DNA of 64,000 bases from a bacterium (GCA_024226515.1 JAAELQ010000319.1:1-64000); one strand, 5' to 3'. Numbered from the stretch's first letter, positions 16,174-26,142 are shown. The notes: generated by a model from the sequence alone, not told the origin. A program made the numbers and translations.

Positions 16174-18633
16174 ATGCAAGACAAGACCCCGCCCGAAGTC
16201 TCCGAACCGATCACCGGAGGCGCGACCACCGCTGACGCCGTCGAGGCCGCAGACTACGACGCCAGTAAGATCAAGGTCCTCGAGGGACTCGAGGCGGTGC
16301 GCAAGCGGCCGGCGATGTACATCGGCTCGACCGGTGAGATGGGCCTGCACCACCTGGTGTACGAGGTCGTCGACAACTCGGTCGACGAGGCCCAGGCCGG
16401 CTACTGCGACTCCGTCGAGGTCGTGATCCACATCGACAATTCGGTCACGGTCGTCGACAACGGCCGCGGCATCCCGGTGGACGAGCACCCGATCGAGAAG
16501 ATCTCCGCCGCCGAGGTCGTGCTGACCAAGCTGCACGCCGGAGGCAAGTTCGAGAACGACGCCTACAAGGTGTCGGGCGGACTGCACGGAGTCGGTGTCT
16601 CGGTCGTCAACGCGCTGTCGGAGAAGCTGCTCGTCGAGATCTGGCGCGACGGCAAGACCTACGAGCAAGAATACGGCCGCGGCGCGCGGCAGAACGAGTT
16701 CAAGCAGACCGGCGTCACGCAGCGGCGCGGGACCAAGATCACGTTCCAACCCGACAGCCAGATCTTCGAAGAGCTCGTCTTCTCCTACGACACGCTGGCG
16801 CAGCGCTTCCGCGAGCTGGCGTTCCTCAACCGCGGCGTCCGGATCAAGCTGACCGACGAGCGCGGCGAGAAGGTGCGCGAATCGGACTTCCACTACGAGG
16901 GTGGGATCGTCGAGTTCGTCCAGCACCTCAACCGCGCGCGCCAGCAATACCACGATCCGGTGTTCATCACGGGCGAGACCGGCGGCGTGACGGTCGAGAT
17001 CGCGATGCAGTGGAACGACTCGTACAGCGAGCAGATCTACTCCTTCGCCAACTCGATCAACACCGTCGAGGGCGGGACGCACCTCGCCGGATTCAAGGCC
17101 GCGTTGACCCGCACGATCAACGCCTACGTGACGTCCGCGAACATCAAGAAGGACTCCAAGGGTCTGTCGATCTCCGGCGAGGACTGCCGCGAGGGGTTGA
17201 CCTCGGTGATCTCGATCAAGATCGGCAAGCCGCAGTTCGAGGGCCAGACGAAGACCAAGCTGGGCAACTCCGAGGTCAAGGGGCTGGTCGAGCAGATCGT
17301 CAACGATCGACTCGGCGCCTATCTCGAGCAGAACCCCAAGACGGCCAAGCGCATCGTGATGAAGTGCGTGGACGCCGCCCGCGCCCGCGACGCGGCGCGC
17401 AAGGCGCGCGAGCTGACGCGCCGCAAGGGTGCGCTCGAGTCGGGATCGCTGCCCGGCAAGCTCGCCGACTGCCAGGAGCGCGATCCGGAGAAGTGCGAGC
17501 TGTACCTGGTCGAGGGCGACTCGGCGGGCGGCTCGGCAAAGCAGGGACGCGACCGGCGCTACCAGGCGATCCTCCCGCTGCGCGGCAAGATCCTCAACGT
17601 GGAGAAGGCGCGCTTCGACAAGATGCTGGGTCACGAGGAGATCCGCACGATCATCGCGGCGCTCGGCACCGGCATCGGCGAGGACGAGTTCGACCTGAGC
17701 AAGCTGCGCTACGGCAGGATCCTGATCATGACCGATGCCGACGTCGACGGGTCGCACATCCGCACGCTGTTGCTGACCTTCTTCTACCGTCAGATGCGAC
17801 CGCTGGTCGAGAAGGGCCACGTCTTCATCGCGCAGCCGCCGCTGTACAAGGTGTCGCGCGGCAAGGAAGAGATCTACCTGGCGAACGACGCCGAGCTCTC
17901 GTCCTACGTGATCAAGAAGGCCACCGAAGAGAAGTCGGTCCACGTGCCGTCGACCAAGGCGGAGTACTCCGGGACCGAGTTGAACAACTTGTTGCACGCG
18001 CTGATCGACTACGATTCCCTGATGCTGTCGATCGGCCGCATGGGCGTCGACAAGGACGTCGTCGAGCTGCTGTTGACCAGCGACCTGCGCGACCGCGAGC
18101 AGTTCGAAACAGAGGAGATGCTCGAGGCGCTGACCCCGAAGCTCGAGGCACTGGGCCATCAGATCGTCTCCACCGTGCGCGACGAAGAGCACGGCCTGTT
18201 CGAGACGATCATCCGCTCGGGCCACCGCGGCCAGCGCGAATACCGCGTCAACTTCCAGCTGGTGCAGACGGTCGAGTTCCGCAAGCTGGTGCGCCTGCAA
18301 CCCAGCATCGAACGCCTGTCCGCCGCCCCGCTGGTCGTCGCCGAGAACGGTCGCAAGACCGAGCTGGACTCGAAAGAGGCGTTGCTCGAACACCTGATGG
18401 AAGCCGGCAAGAAGGGCCGCATGATCCAGCGCTACAAGGGTCTGGGTGAGATGAACCCGGGCCAGCTGTGGGAAACGACGATGGACCCCGATCGCCGTAA
18501 GGTGCTCGAAGTCCGCGTCGAGGACGCCGCCGAGGCCGACATGCTGTTCTCGGTGCTGATGGGCGACGCGGTCGAACCGCGGCGGCAGTTCATCGAAGAA
18601 AACGCGCTCGACGCGCAGAACCTGGATATCTAG
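16174..18633 (+). CDS. gyrB: DNA gyrase subunit B
   Basis: GyrB is the ATPase and TOPRIM subunit of gyrase. From ATG 16174 it has 819 residues: a GHKL ATPase ('RKRPAMYIGSTGEMGLHHLVYEVVDNS', 'DNGRGIPV', 'GGLHGVGVSVVNALS'), a transducer domain, and TOPRIM with EGDSAGGSA and DADVDGSHIRTL. The C-terminus ends with 'KGLGEMNPGQLWETTMDP'. The frame is open to a GTG at 16111, but GGGGAGAG lies just before ATG 16174. The N-terminal 30 residues before the ATPase are Thr/Ala-rich. gyrA begins 12 bp downstream. Confidence 0.96.
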   Translation: MQDKTPPEVSEPITGGATTADAVEAADYDASKIKVLEGLEAVRKRPAMYIGSTGEMGLHHLVYEVVDNSVDEAQAGYCDSVEVVIHIDNSVTVVDNGRGIPVDEHPIEKISAAEVVLTKLHAGGKFENDAYKVSGGLHGVGVSVVNALSEKLLVEIWRDGKTYEQEYGRGARQNEFKQTGVTQRRGTKITFQPDSQIFEELVFSYDTLAQRFRELAFLNRGVRIKLTDERGEKVRESDFHYEGGIVEFVQHLNRARQQYHDPVFITGETGGVTVEIAMQWNDSYSEQIYSFANSINTVEGGTHLAGFKAALTRTINAYVTSANIKKDSKGLSISGEDCREGLTSVISIKIGKPQFEGQTKTKLGNSEVKGLVEQIVNDRLGAYLEQNPKTAKRIVMKCVDAARARDAARKARELTRRKGALESGSLPGKLADCQERDPEKCELYLVEGDSAGGSAKQGRDRRYQAILPLRGKILNVEKARFDKMLGHEEIRTIIAALGTGIGEDEFDLSKLRYGRILIMTDADVDGSHIRTLLLTFFYRQMRPLVEKGHVFIAQPPLYKVSRGKEEIYLANDAELSSYVIKKATEEKSVHVPSTKAEYSGTELNNLLHALIDYDSLMLSIGRMGVDKDVVELLLTSDLRDREQFETEEMLEALTPKLEALGHQIVSTVRDEEHGLFETIIRSGHRGQREYRVNFQLVQTVEFRKLVRLQPSIERLSAAPLVVAENGRKTELDSKEALLEHLMEAGKKGRMIQRYKGLGEMNPGQLWETTMDPDRRKVLEVRVEDAAEADMLFSVLMGDAVEPRRQFIEENALDAQNLDI

Positions 18634-18645
18634 GGCCCAAAGAAG

Positions 18646-21153
18646 ATGGAACACAAAGAGAACATCACACCGATCAACATCGAAGAGGAGATGCGGCGGT
18701 CGTACCTCGACTACGCGATGAGCGTGATCGTGGGCCGCGCCCTCCCCGACGTCCGCGACGGCCTCAAGCCGGTGCACCGCCGCGTGCTGTACGCCATGCA
18801 CGCGACGGGCAACACGTCCGACAAGGCGTACCGTAAGTCGGCGCGCACCGTCGGTACCGTGATCGGCCGCTACCATCCGCACGGCGACTCGGCGGTCTAC
18901 GACACGATCGTCCGTCTGGCCCAGGACTTCTCGATGCGTTACCCGCTGGTCGACGGCCAGGGTAACTTCGGCTCCGTCGACGGCGACCCGCCGGCGGCGA
19001 TGCGTTATACCGAGATCCGGCTCGAAAAGGTCGCGGCCGAGATGCTGCGCGACATCGACAAGGAGACGGTCGAGTTCATCCCGAACTACGACGGTTCCGA
19101 GCACGAGCCGGTCGTCCTGCCCGCCGCGATCCCGAACCTGCTGGCCAACGGCTCGTCGGGCATCGCCGTCGGTATGACGACGAATATTCCGCCGCACAAC
19201 CTCAACGAGCTGTGCGAGGCGATCAAGATGTTGATCGCCGATCCCGCGGTCAGCATCGGCCAGCTGATGGAAGTGGTGCCCGGGCCGGACTTTCCCACCG
19301 CGGGACTGATCCACGGCCTGACCGGGATCCAGCAGGCGTACACGACCGGCCGCGGCCGCATCCGCATGCGCGGCCGCGCCGAGATCGAAGAGCACCCGAC
19401 GCGCAAGGACCGCCAGGCGATCATCGTCCGCGAGCTGCCGTACCAGGTCAACAAGGCGCAGCTGATCGAGGACATCGCCGATCTCGTGCGCGACAAGCGG
19501 CTCGAGGGCATCAGCGACATCCGCGACGAGTCCGACCGCGACGGCATCCGCATGGTGATCGAGCTGAAGCGAGCCGAGAACGCCCAGGTCATCCTGAACA
19601 AGTTGTACAAGCTGACCAAGCTGCAGACGACGTTCGGCGTGATCAACCTGGCGCTGGTCAACGGACGGCCGCAGCTGCTGAACCTGAAGGAGATGCTGCG
19701 GCACTTCGTCGATTTCCGCCGCGAGGTCGTCGTGCTGCGCACGACCTACGACCTGCGCAAGGCGGAAGAGAAGGCCCACATCCTCGAAGGCCTCAAGATC
19801 GCGATCGACAACCTGGACGAGGTCGTCGCGCTGATCCGCGCGGCGAAGAACCCGCCCGAGGCCAAGCAGTCGTTGATCGACCGCTTCCAGTTCTCCGAGC
19901 GCCAGGCGCAGGCCATCCTCGACATGCGCCTGCAGCGCCTGACCGGACTCGAGCGCCAGAAGATCGTCGACGAGTACGATCAGACGCTGAAGCTGATCGA
20001 ACGCTTCAGGCAGATCCTCGGCAGCGAGCAGCTGCAGTTCAACATAGTGGTCGAAGAGCTCGACGAAGTGCAGAACAAGTACGGCGACGAGCGACGCACC
20101 GAGATCATCCCGGTCGACGACGAGCTGTCGATCGAGGACCTGATCGAGGAAGAAGACGTCGTCATCACCGTCTCGCACACGGGCTACATCAAACGCACGA
20201 AGCTGGTGACCTACGAGTCCCAGCGGCGTGGCGGCAAGGGCCGCATCGGGATGAAGACTCGCGAAGAGGATGCGGTTCGCCATCTGTTCGTGGCGTCGAC
20301 GCACGATTACATCCTCGTCTTCACCTCCGCCGGCCGTATGCACTGGCTGAAGGTGCACCACATCCCCGACGTCGGTTCGTCCGGCAAGGGCAAGGCGGTG
20401 GTCAACCTGATCCAGCTGCAGGCCGACGAGAAGGTCGCGGCGATGATGTCGGTACGTGAGTTCGACGAAGACAGCTTCGTCGTCCTGGCGACCAAGCGTG
20501 GCTTCATCAAGAAGACGCCGCTGTCGGCGTTCTCGCGGCCGCGCGCCGCGGGCATCATCGCGGTGACGATCGAGGAGGACGACGACCTGCTGTCCGCCTG
20601 CCTGTCGAAGGGCGAGGACGAGATCTTCATGGCGACTGCCGACGGCAAGTCGATCCGCTTCAAGGAGAGCGACGTCCGGCCCATGGGCAGGAACGCCCGC
20701 GGCGTGATCGGCATCCGACTGAGCAAGGGCGACCACGTCGTGCAGACCGAGGTGCTCTCGGGCGAGAAGCCCGACATCCTGACCGTGACCGAGAACGGCT
20801 ACGGCAAGCGCACCATCGTGTCGGACTATCGCCTGCAGGGCCGTGGCGGCTCGGGGATCATCAACATGCGCACGTCCGATCGCAACGGCAAGGTCGTGGG
20901 CTGCATGGAGGTCGACGACAAGGACCAGCTGATGATGATCACCGCCAGCGGCAAGCTGATCCGCATGAACGTCGACGGCATCAGCCAGTACGGTCGCGCG
21001 ACGCAGGGCGTGCGCGTGATCCAGCTCAGCGACGAGGACGTGGTCGTGTCGGCGACGCGCACGGCCGAACAGGAAGAAGCAACGGATGCGGCCCCCGAGA
21101 CCCCGGCCCCGGCGGACGAGTCGCAGGAGCCGCCGCCCGAGACGGACGCGTAA
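18646..21153 (+). CDS. gyrA: DNA gyrase subunit A
   Basis: GyrA is the DNA-cleaving subunit of gyrase. The 835-residue protein starts with 'YLDYAMSVIVGRALPDVRDGLKPVHRRVLY', has the catalytic tyrosine in AAMRYTEIRL and the QRRGGKG GyrA box that marks a supercoiling gyrase rather than topoisomerase IV. Six beta-pinwheel blades form the C-terminal domain, followed by an acidic Pro/Glu tail of about 30 residues. It lies 12 bp after gyrB. Confidence 0.97.
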   Translation: MEHKENITPINIEEEMRRSYLDYAMSVIVGRALPDVRDGLKPVHRRVLYAMHATGNTSDKAYRKSARTVGTVIGRYHPHGDSAVYDTIVRLAQDFSMRYPLVDGQGNFGSVDGDPPAAMRYTEIRLEKVAAEMLRDIDKETVEFIPNYDGSEHEPVVLPAAIPNLLANGSSGIAVGMTTNIPPHNLNELCEAIKMLIADPAVSIGQLMEVVPGPDFPTAGLIHGLTGIQQAYTTGRGRIRMRGRAEIEEHPTRKDRQAIIVRELPYQVNKAQLIEDIADLVRDKRLEGISDIRDESDRDGIRMVIELKRAENAQVILNKLYKLTKLQTTFGVINLALVNGRPQLLNLKEMLRHFVDFRREVVVLRTTYDLRKAEEKAHILEGLKIAIDNLDEVVALIRAAKNPPEAKQSLIDRFQFSERQAQAILDMRLQRLTGLERQKIVDEYDQTLKLIERFRQILGSEQLQFNIVVEELDEVQNKYGDERRTEIIPVDDELSIEDLIEEEDVVITVSHTGYIKRTKLVTYESQRRGGKGRIGMKTREEDAVRHLFVASTHDYILVFTSAGRMHWLKVHHIPDVGSSGKGKAVVNLIQLQADEKVAAMMSVREFDEDSFVVLATKRGFIKKTPLSAFSRPRAAGIIAVTIEEDDDLLSACLSKGEDEIFMATADGKSIRFKESDVRPMGRNARGVIGIRLSKGDHVVQTEVLSGEKPDILTVTENGYGKRTIVSDYRLQGRGGSGIINMRTSDRNGKVVGCMEVDDKDQLMMITASGKLIRMNVDGISQYGRATQGVRVIQLSDEDVVVSATRTAEQEEATDAAPETPAPADESQEPPPETDA

Positions 21154-21174
21154 CCCGCAACCCCGAGGTGACTC

Positions 21175-21819
21175 ATGAAGTTCTTCATCGACACGGCGAA
21201 CGTTGACGAGATCCGCGAGGCGGCCAGCCTGGGCGTCCTCGACGGCGTGACGACGAACCCCAGCCTCGTGGCCAAGGAGGGGCGGGAGTTCTACGACGTG
21301 CTGCGCGAGATCGTCAGCATCGTCAACGGTCCGATCTCCGCCGAGGTGACCGCGACCGATCGCGACGGCATGCTCGAAGAGGGCCGCAAGCTGGCCGAGA
21401 TCCACCCCAACATCGTGATCAAGGTGCCGCTGACCAAGGACGGACTGCAGGCCTGCAAGCAGTTCCGCAGCGAGGACACCCGCGTCAACGTGACGCTGTG
21501 CTTCTCGCCGTCGCAGGCGCTGCTGGCGGCCAAGGCGGGCGCGACCTACATCAGCCCGTTCGTCGGGCGCCTCGACGACATCTCGCACGAGGGCATGGAG
21601 CTGATCCAGCAGATCCGCGTGATCTACGACAACTACGACTACGACACGCAGATCCTCGCGGCCTCGATCCGCAGCCCGACGCACGTCGTCGAGTCCGCGA
21701 TGGCGGGCGCCGACGTGGCGACGATCCCGTACAAGGTCGTGATGCAGCTGATCAAGCACCCGCTGACCGACATCGGCCTGGAGAAGTTCCTCGCCGATTG
21801 GCGCAAGCAAAACGCCTGA
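21175..21819 (+). CDS. tal: Transaldolase / fructose-6-phosphate aldolase family protein
   Basis: This is a 214-residue class I aldolase of the short TalC/Fsa type. The pattern is MKFFIDTANVDEIREAASLG, 'DGVTTNPSLVAKEG', the Schiff-base lysine K83 in NIVIKVPLT, 'NVTLCFSPSQALLAAKAGA' and 'YISPFVGRLDDIS'. It either transfers dihydroxyacetone in the pentose phosphate pathway or cleaves fructose-6-phosphate; sequence by eye does not decide, though the family members with this pattern are mostly transaldolases. It follows gyrA by 21 bp and precedes the carboxylase genes by 1 bp. Confidence 0.9.
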   Translation: MKFFIDTANVDEIREAASLGVLDGVTTNPSLVAKEGREFYDVLREIVSIVNGPISAEVTATDRDGMLEEGRKLAEIHPNIVIKVPLTKDGLQACKQFRSEDTRVNVTLCFSPSQALLAAKAGATYISPFVGRLDDISHEGMELIQQIRVIYDNYDYDTQILAASIRSPTHVVESAMAGADVATIPYKVVMQLIKHPLTDIGLEKFLADWRKQNA

Positions 21820-21820
21820 C

Positions 21821-23371
21821 ATGTCGGAAAAACCCCTGGAAGAAATGCGGCAGCGCTACGCCGAGGCGCGCAAGGGCGGCGGTGAAGAGCGCATCGCCAA
21901 GCAGCACGCTGCGGGCAAGCTCTCGGCGCGCGAGCGCGTCGAGGCACTGCTCGACCCCGGCTCGTTCCAGGAGTACGACGCGCTCGTAGTCCACCGGAAC
22001 CACGACTTCGGCATGAGCGACAAGAAGATCCCCGGCGACGGCGTGATCACGGGCCACGGCCGCGTCGACGGCCGCCCGATCTTCGTCTTCGCCCAGGACT
22101 TCACCGTCTTCGGCGGCTCGCTCTCCGAGACCTTCGCGGCCAAGATCTGCAAGGTGATGGACCAGGCGATGAAGGCCGGGGCACCGGTCATCGGGCTGAA
22201 CGACTCCGGCGGCGCGCGGATCCAGGAGGGCGTCGTCTCGCTCGCGGGTTACGCCGACATCTTCCTGCGTAACACGCTGACGTCGGGCGTCGTGCCGCAG
22301 ATCTCCGCCATCATGGGCCCCTGCGCCGGCGGCGCGGTCTACTCGCCCGCGATCACCGACTTCACCGTGATGGTGCGCGACTCGTCGTACATGTTCATCA
22401 CCGGCCCCGACGTGATCAAGGAGGTCACGCACGAGGAGGTGACCAAGGAGGCGCTCGGCGGCGCGATGACGCACAACTCGCAGTCCGGCGTGGCGCACTT
22501 CGCGGCCGATGACGACCGCGACGCGCTGCTGCTGATCCGCGAGCTGCTCTCTTTCCTTCCCTCGAACAACATGGAAGATCCTCCGCTGCGTCCGACGGAC
22601 GACCCCGAGGATCGCGCCGACGAAGAGTTGAACTCGATCGTCCCCGACAACCCGAACCAGCCGTACGACATCACGCGCGTGATCCACTCGATCGCGGACG
22701 ACGGCGGGTTTCTCGAGGTGCACGAGCACTACGCGAAGAACATCGTCGTCGGCTTCGCGCGCCTCGGCGGACGACCCGTGGGCATCGTCGCCAACCAGCC
22801 CGCCGTGCTGGCCGGCGTGCTGGACATCGACGCCTCGGTCAAGGGCGCGCGCTTCGTCCGTTTCTGCGACTGCTTCAACATCCCGCTGATCACGTTCGAG
22901 GACGTCCCGGGATTCCTGCCGGGCACCGACCAGGAGTACGGCGGGATCATTCGCCACGGCGCGAAGCTGCTCTACGCCTTCGCCGAGGCGACGGTGCCCA
23001 AGCTGACCGTCATCACGCGCAAGGCTTACGGCGGCGCGTACTGCGTCATGGCCAGCAAGCACATCCGCACCGATCTCAACCTGGCCTGGCCCTCGGCCGA
23101 GATCGCCGTGATGGGATCCGAGGGCGCGGTGCAGATCGTCTACCGCCGTGACCTGAACGAGGCGGGCGACAAGGCGGACGAGCTGCGCCGGGAGAAGGTC
23201 GACGAGTACCGCGAGAAGTTCGCCAACCCGTACGTTGCCGCCGAGCGTGGCTACATCGAGGGCGTCGTCGAGCCGGCGCAGACGCGTACCAGGTTGATCG
23301 CCGCGCTGCGCCTGCTGAAGAACAAACGCGACGAGAACCCGCCGCGCAAGCACGGGAACATCCCGCTGTGA
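21821..23371 (+). CDS. Acyl-CoA carboxylase, carboxyltransferase subunit (propionyl-CoA type)
   Basis: The 516-residue product is a biotin-dependent carboxyltransferase. It begins with 'KQHAAGKLSARERVEALLDPGSFQEYD'. Crotonase-like N- and C-terminal halves follow, with 'GGSLSETFAAKI', 'NDSGGARIQEGV', 'GPCAGGAVYSPAITDF', 'DVPGFLPG' and 'YGGAYCVMASKHI'. It would transfer carboxylate from biotin to propionyl-CoA (giving methylmalonyl-CoA) or to another short acyl-CoA. The biotin carboxylase and biotin carrier follow directly, so the complex is encoded as three separate polypeptides. Confidence 0.93.
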   Translation: MSEKPLEEMRQRYAEARKGGGEERIAKQHAAGKLSARERVEALLDPGSFQEYDALVVHRNHDFGMSDKKIPGDGVITGHGRVDGRPIFVFAQDFTVFGGSLSETFAAKICKVMDQAMKAGAPVIGLNDSGGARIQEGVVSLAGYADIFLRNTLTSGVVPQISAIMGPCAGGAVYSPAITDFTVMVRDSSYMFITGPDVIKEVTHEEVTKEALGGAMTHNSQSGVAHFAADDDRDALLLIRELLSFLPSNNMEDPPLRPTDDPEDRADEELNSIVPDNPNQPYDITRVIHSIADDGGFLEVHEHYAKNIVVGFARLGGRPVGIVANQPAVLAGVLDIDASVKGARFVRFCDCFNIPLITFEDVPGFLPGTDQEYGGIIRHGAKLLYAFAEATVPKLTVITRKAYGGAYCVMASKHIRTDLNLAWPSAEIAVMGSEGAVQIVYRRDLNEAGDKADELRREKVDEYREKFANPYVAAERGYIEGVVEPAQTRTRLIAALRLLKNKRDENPPRKHGNIPL

Positions 23372-24924
23372 ACCGGCGAAGGAGCAGGCGCCCCGCGGGG
23401 TCCGCGACCGGTAAGCCGCCTTTCACGAAGATCCTGATCGCCAACCGCGGCGAGATCGCGGTGCGCGTCATCCGCTCGTGCCACGAGATGGGCATCCGCA
23501 CGGCGACGGTTTACTCCGACGCCGACCGGACGGCGCTCCACGTGCGTTTCGCGCACGAGGCGTACCCCATCGGCCCGCCGTCTCCGACCGAGTCGTACCT
23601 CAACATCGAACGTATCGTCGACGCGGCGAAGAGCTGCGGCGCCGAGGCGGTGCACCCGGGCTACGGCTTCCTGTCCGAGAACGCGGCGTTCGCGAGCGCC
23701 TGCCGCGACGCGGGACTGGTCTTCATCGGCCCGCCCCCCGAGGCGATGGAGGCGCTGGGCGACAAGGTACGCGCGCGCAAGCTGATGCTCGAGGCCGGCG
23801 TGCCGGTCGTGCCGGGGACGCCCCCGCTGTCGTCCGACCCCGCCGAGGTCGCGCGGCAGGCCGAGGAGATCGGTTACCCGGTGCTGCTCAAGGCTGCGGC
23901 CGGCGGCGGCGGCAAGGGCATGCGCGTCGTGCGCAGCTCGGACGAGATCCCGTCTCTGCTGGCGCAGGCGAAGGGCGAGGCCGCGTCCGCCTTCGGCGAC
24001 GACACCGTGTTCCTCGAGAAGTTCGTCGAGCGCCCGCGGCACATCGAGTTCCAGATCATCGCCGACACGCAGGGCCACTGCATCTCGCTCGGCGAGCGCG
24101 AGTGCTCGATCCAGCGCCGGCACCAGAAGCTGATCGAGGAGTCGCCGTCGCCCGTGATGGACGACGAGACTCGACGCGAGGTCGGCGACCTGGCGGTCAA
24201 GGCCGCGCGCGCCGCGGGCTATGTCAACGCCGGCACCGTCGAGTTCCTGCGCGGCGAAGACGGACAGTTCTACTTCATGGAGGTCAACGCGCGGCTTCAG
24301 GTCGAGCACCCGGTCACCGAGATGGTGACCGGCGTCGACCTGGTGAAGTCGATGATCGAGATCGCGGCGGGCGGCAAGCTGCCCTTCGCACAGTCCGACA
24401 TCGGCCTCCGCGGACACGCGATCGAGTGCCGCATCATCGCGGAGGACCCGACGCGCAACTTCGCGCCGTCGCCGGGGACCATCCGCGGACTGCGCACACC
24501 CAGCGGTCCCGGCGTGCGCTACGACGACGGGACCTACGCCGGCTACACCGTGCCGGTGTACTACGACCCGATGATCGCCAAGCTGATCACCTGGGGTCGT
24601 GACCGGCGCGAGGCGATCGGCCGCATGGCCCGCGCGCTCGACGAGCTGCGCATCGACGGGTTGACCACGTCGGTCAGCTTCCACCGCAAGGTGATGGACC
24701 ACCCCGCATTCATCGAGGGCGAGCTGCACACCGGCTTCCTCGACGAGCACCCGGAGCTGCTGCAGTCGCACAGCGACCCGTGGCTCGACGAGATCGCCGT
24801 CGTCGCCGCCGCGGTCGCGCACCTGAGGCGGCTCGAGGCGCAGTCGGCGCACGGCACCGACGACGCACCCGCGGGCGGCTCGGCATGGCGTGACGGCGCG
24901 CGCCGGGGGTGGGGCCGATGCTGA
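23368..24924 (+). CDS. Acyl-CoA carboxylase, biotin carboxylase subunit
   Basis: The 518-residue protein has the biotin carboxylase domains in order: an N-terminal fold ('KILIANRGEIAVRVIRSCHEMGI'), an ATP-grasp domain with the glycine loop AAAGGGGKGMRVV and 'EKFVERPRHIEFQI', the catalytic 'MEVNARLQVEHPVTEMVTG', and a C-terminal biotin carboxylase domain ('GHAIECRIIAEDP'). The GTG start overlaps the TGA of the upstream gene (GTGA). An Ala-rich tail of about 45 residues follows the core. It carboxylates biotin on the carrier encoded next. Confidence 0.94.
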   Translation: MNRRRSRRPAGSATGKPPFTKILIANRGEIAVRVIRSCHEMGIRTATVYSDADRTALHVRFAHEAYPIGPPSPTESYLNIERIVDAAKSCGAEAVHPGYGFLSENAAFASACRDAGLVFIGPPPEAMEALGDKVRARKLMLEAGVPVVPGTPPLSSDPAEVARQAEEIGYPVLLKAAAGGGGKGMRVVRSSDEIPSLLAQAKGEAASAFGDDTVFLEKFVERPRHIEFQIIADTQGHCISLGERECSIQRRHQKLIEESPSPVMDDETRREVGDLAVKAARAAGYVNAGTVEFLRGEDGQFYFMEVNARLQVEHPVTEMVTGVDLVKSMIEIAAGGKLPFAQSDIGLRGHAIECRIIAEDPTRNFAPSPGTIRGLRTPSGPGVRYDDGTYAGYTVPVYYDPMIAKLITWGRDRREAIGRMARALDELRIDGLTTSVSFHRKVMDHPAFIEGELHTGFLDEHPELLQSHSDPWLDEIAVVAAAVAHLRRLEAQSAHGTDDAPAGGSAWRDGARRGWGRC

Positions 24925-25412
24925 AGATCAGCGCCAAGACCGGCGATCGCGTGCTCGAGGTTGAAGTCGAGCGGCAGAACGGCCACTACGTGGTGGTCGT
25001 CGACGACCATCGGATGGAGGTCGACGTCCACAAGCTCGAGGGCGACTTCTACTCCATCCTGACCGAGGGCCGCAGCTACGAGGTCTCGGTCGAGAAGCGT
25101 GGCGACGGCTACGACGTGCGCCACGGCGCCGCGTCGAAGTCGGTCAGCTTCTCCGACCCCAGCCGCCGCGCGCGCGAGGCCGCCGAGGCCGCGGACGGCC
25201 CCGAGCGCGTCGCCTCGCAGATGCCGGGCAAGGTCGTGCGCATCCTGGTCGAGCAGGACCAGGAGGTCGAGGCCGGCCAGGGGGTCGCCGTGATCGAGGC
25301 GATGAAGATGGAGAACGAGATCACCGTGACCAAGGCCGGTCGCGTGTCCAAGATCGAGGTCTCGACCGGCGACACCGTCGAGTCCGGCGCGGTGCTGCTC
25401 GTCGTCGAGTAG
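24918..25412 (+). CDS. Biotin carboxyl carrier protein
   Basis: The 164-residue product ends in a biotinyl domain whose EAMKMEN motif places the biotinylated lysine at about K130. The N-terminal 75 residues form a beta-rich segment like the BT domain that links carrier and carboxylase in propionyl-CoA carboxylases. The ATG overlaps the carboxylase stop region by 7 bp with GGGGTGGGG just upstream. A GTG nine bases earlier is also possible. It completes the three-gene carboxylase and ends 12 bp from the convergent vapC. Confidence 0.92.
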   Translation: MLKISAKTGDRVLEVEVERQNGHYVVVVDDHRMEVDVHKLEGDFYSILTEGRSYEVSVEKRGDGYDVRHGAASKSVSFSDPSRRAREAAEAADGPERVASQMPGKVVRILVEQDQEVEAGQGVAVIEAMKMENEITVTKAGRVSKIEVSTGDTVESGAVLLVVE

Positions 25413-25423
25413 CCGGTGGCCCG

Positions 25424-25813
25424 CTAGACCGCCGGCGTCAGGTCCGTGCGGGAGAAGTCATCTCCCTTGTACAGCAGCGGCTGCGTCAGCGCGTGAGCCA
25501 GCGCGTAGGCGAAGCAGTCGCCGAAGTTCAACGAGGCCGCGTGGCGCCCCTTTCCGTAGCGGCTGAATGCTTCGCGAGCGAGTTTGCCTTGCTCGGTGTC
25601 GACGGCGATCAGTTCGATTCCCGCGCGATCGACAAATCGATCCAGCTCCCGTAAGCCCTCGGCCCCGTAGCGTGCCTCGATCACGATCGAAGCCTCGACG
25701 TGGCTGGCCACCGACATGCAGCGCGACTCGGCGGCCTCGATCGTCTCGTTGAAGACCCGTCGCTCCGGTTCGTCCTGCAGGATGGCAAGCAACGCCGAGG
25801 TGTCGATCACCAT
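25424..25813 (-). CDS. vapC: VapC-type PIN ribonuclease toxin
   Basis: The 129-residue PIN-domain protein begins MVIDTSALLAIL, with the first catalytic Asp at residue 4. Later acidic residues follow in 'HVEASIVIEAR', 'LNFGDCFAYALA' and 'LYKGDDF', giving the usual acidic quartet. VapC toxins cleave tRNA or rRNA using Mg2+. The start codon overlaps the antitoxin's stop, so the pair is translationally coupled. Confidence 0.92.
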   Translation of the reverse strand: MVIDTSALLAILQDEPERRVFNETIEAAESRCMSVASHVEASIVIEARYGAEGLRELDRFVDRAGIELIAVDTEQGKLAREAFSRYGKGRHAASLNFGDCFAYALAHALTQPLLYKGDDFSRTDLTPAV

Positions 25814-26067
25814 CAGCCGGGCAGTCCGTTCTCGTCGTAGCCCAGGATCTCGTCGGCCGACCGGTCGTCACGCACGGGAAGTCGCGCGCAGTGTTGGGCG
25901 ATTCGGTCCAGCTCGTCGACCAGGCTGCGGCCCGTGCGATCGCGGCGCAGGCGGGCCAGTCGGTCGAGCAGGGCGCGACGAACGGCCTCCGTCTTCGTCT
26001 CCCCCGTCAGCCTGGACAGCTCGTCGGCGAGCTTCTCGGTCTCCGGATTCCTTATATTGAGTGCCAT
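25813..26067 (-). CDS. vapB: VapB-type antitoxin
   Basis: The 84-residue protein starts MALNIRNPETEKLADELSRL and continues TGETKTEAVRRALLDRLAR, the ribbon-helix-helix pattern of PSK-operon VapB antitoxins. The C-terminal part ('RSADEILGYDENGLPG') would wrap the toxin. It overlaps vapC at the stop/start and has a dyad operator upstream, as expected for autoregulation. An AGGA ribosome site precedes the ATG. Confidence 0.92.
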   Translation of the reverse strand: MALNIRNPETEKLADELSRLTGETKTEAVRRALLDRLARLRRDRTGRSLVDELDRIAQHCARLPVRDDRSADEILGYDENGLPG

Positions 26068-26075
26068 TTCGTGAT

Positions 26076-26117
26076 CCTGTGTAGCTGTGTATATATGTAT
26101 GTAACATACTACACAGG
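26076..26117 (-). promoter_or_regulatory. vapBC operator/promoter
   Basis: The perfect inverted repeat CCTGTGTAG (26076-26084) and CTACACAGG (26109-26117) encloses 24 bp of AT-rich sequence with TATATA. It lies 9 bp upstream of the vapB start. This is the expected site for autorepression by a VapB dimer or VapBC complex. Confidence 0.75.
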
Positions 26118-26142
26118 AATCGCGAAGACAACTGCGTTCAGG

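Noticed and set aside
16021..21822. A 1933-codon open frame antisense to recF, gyrB and gyrA
   Set aside because: It mirrors codon structure of the gyrase genes on the other strand; GC-rich genes often leave such frames open. No domain is recognisable.
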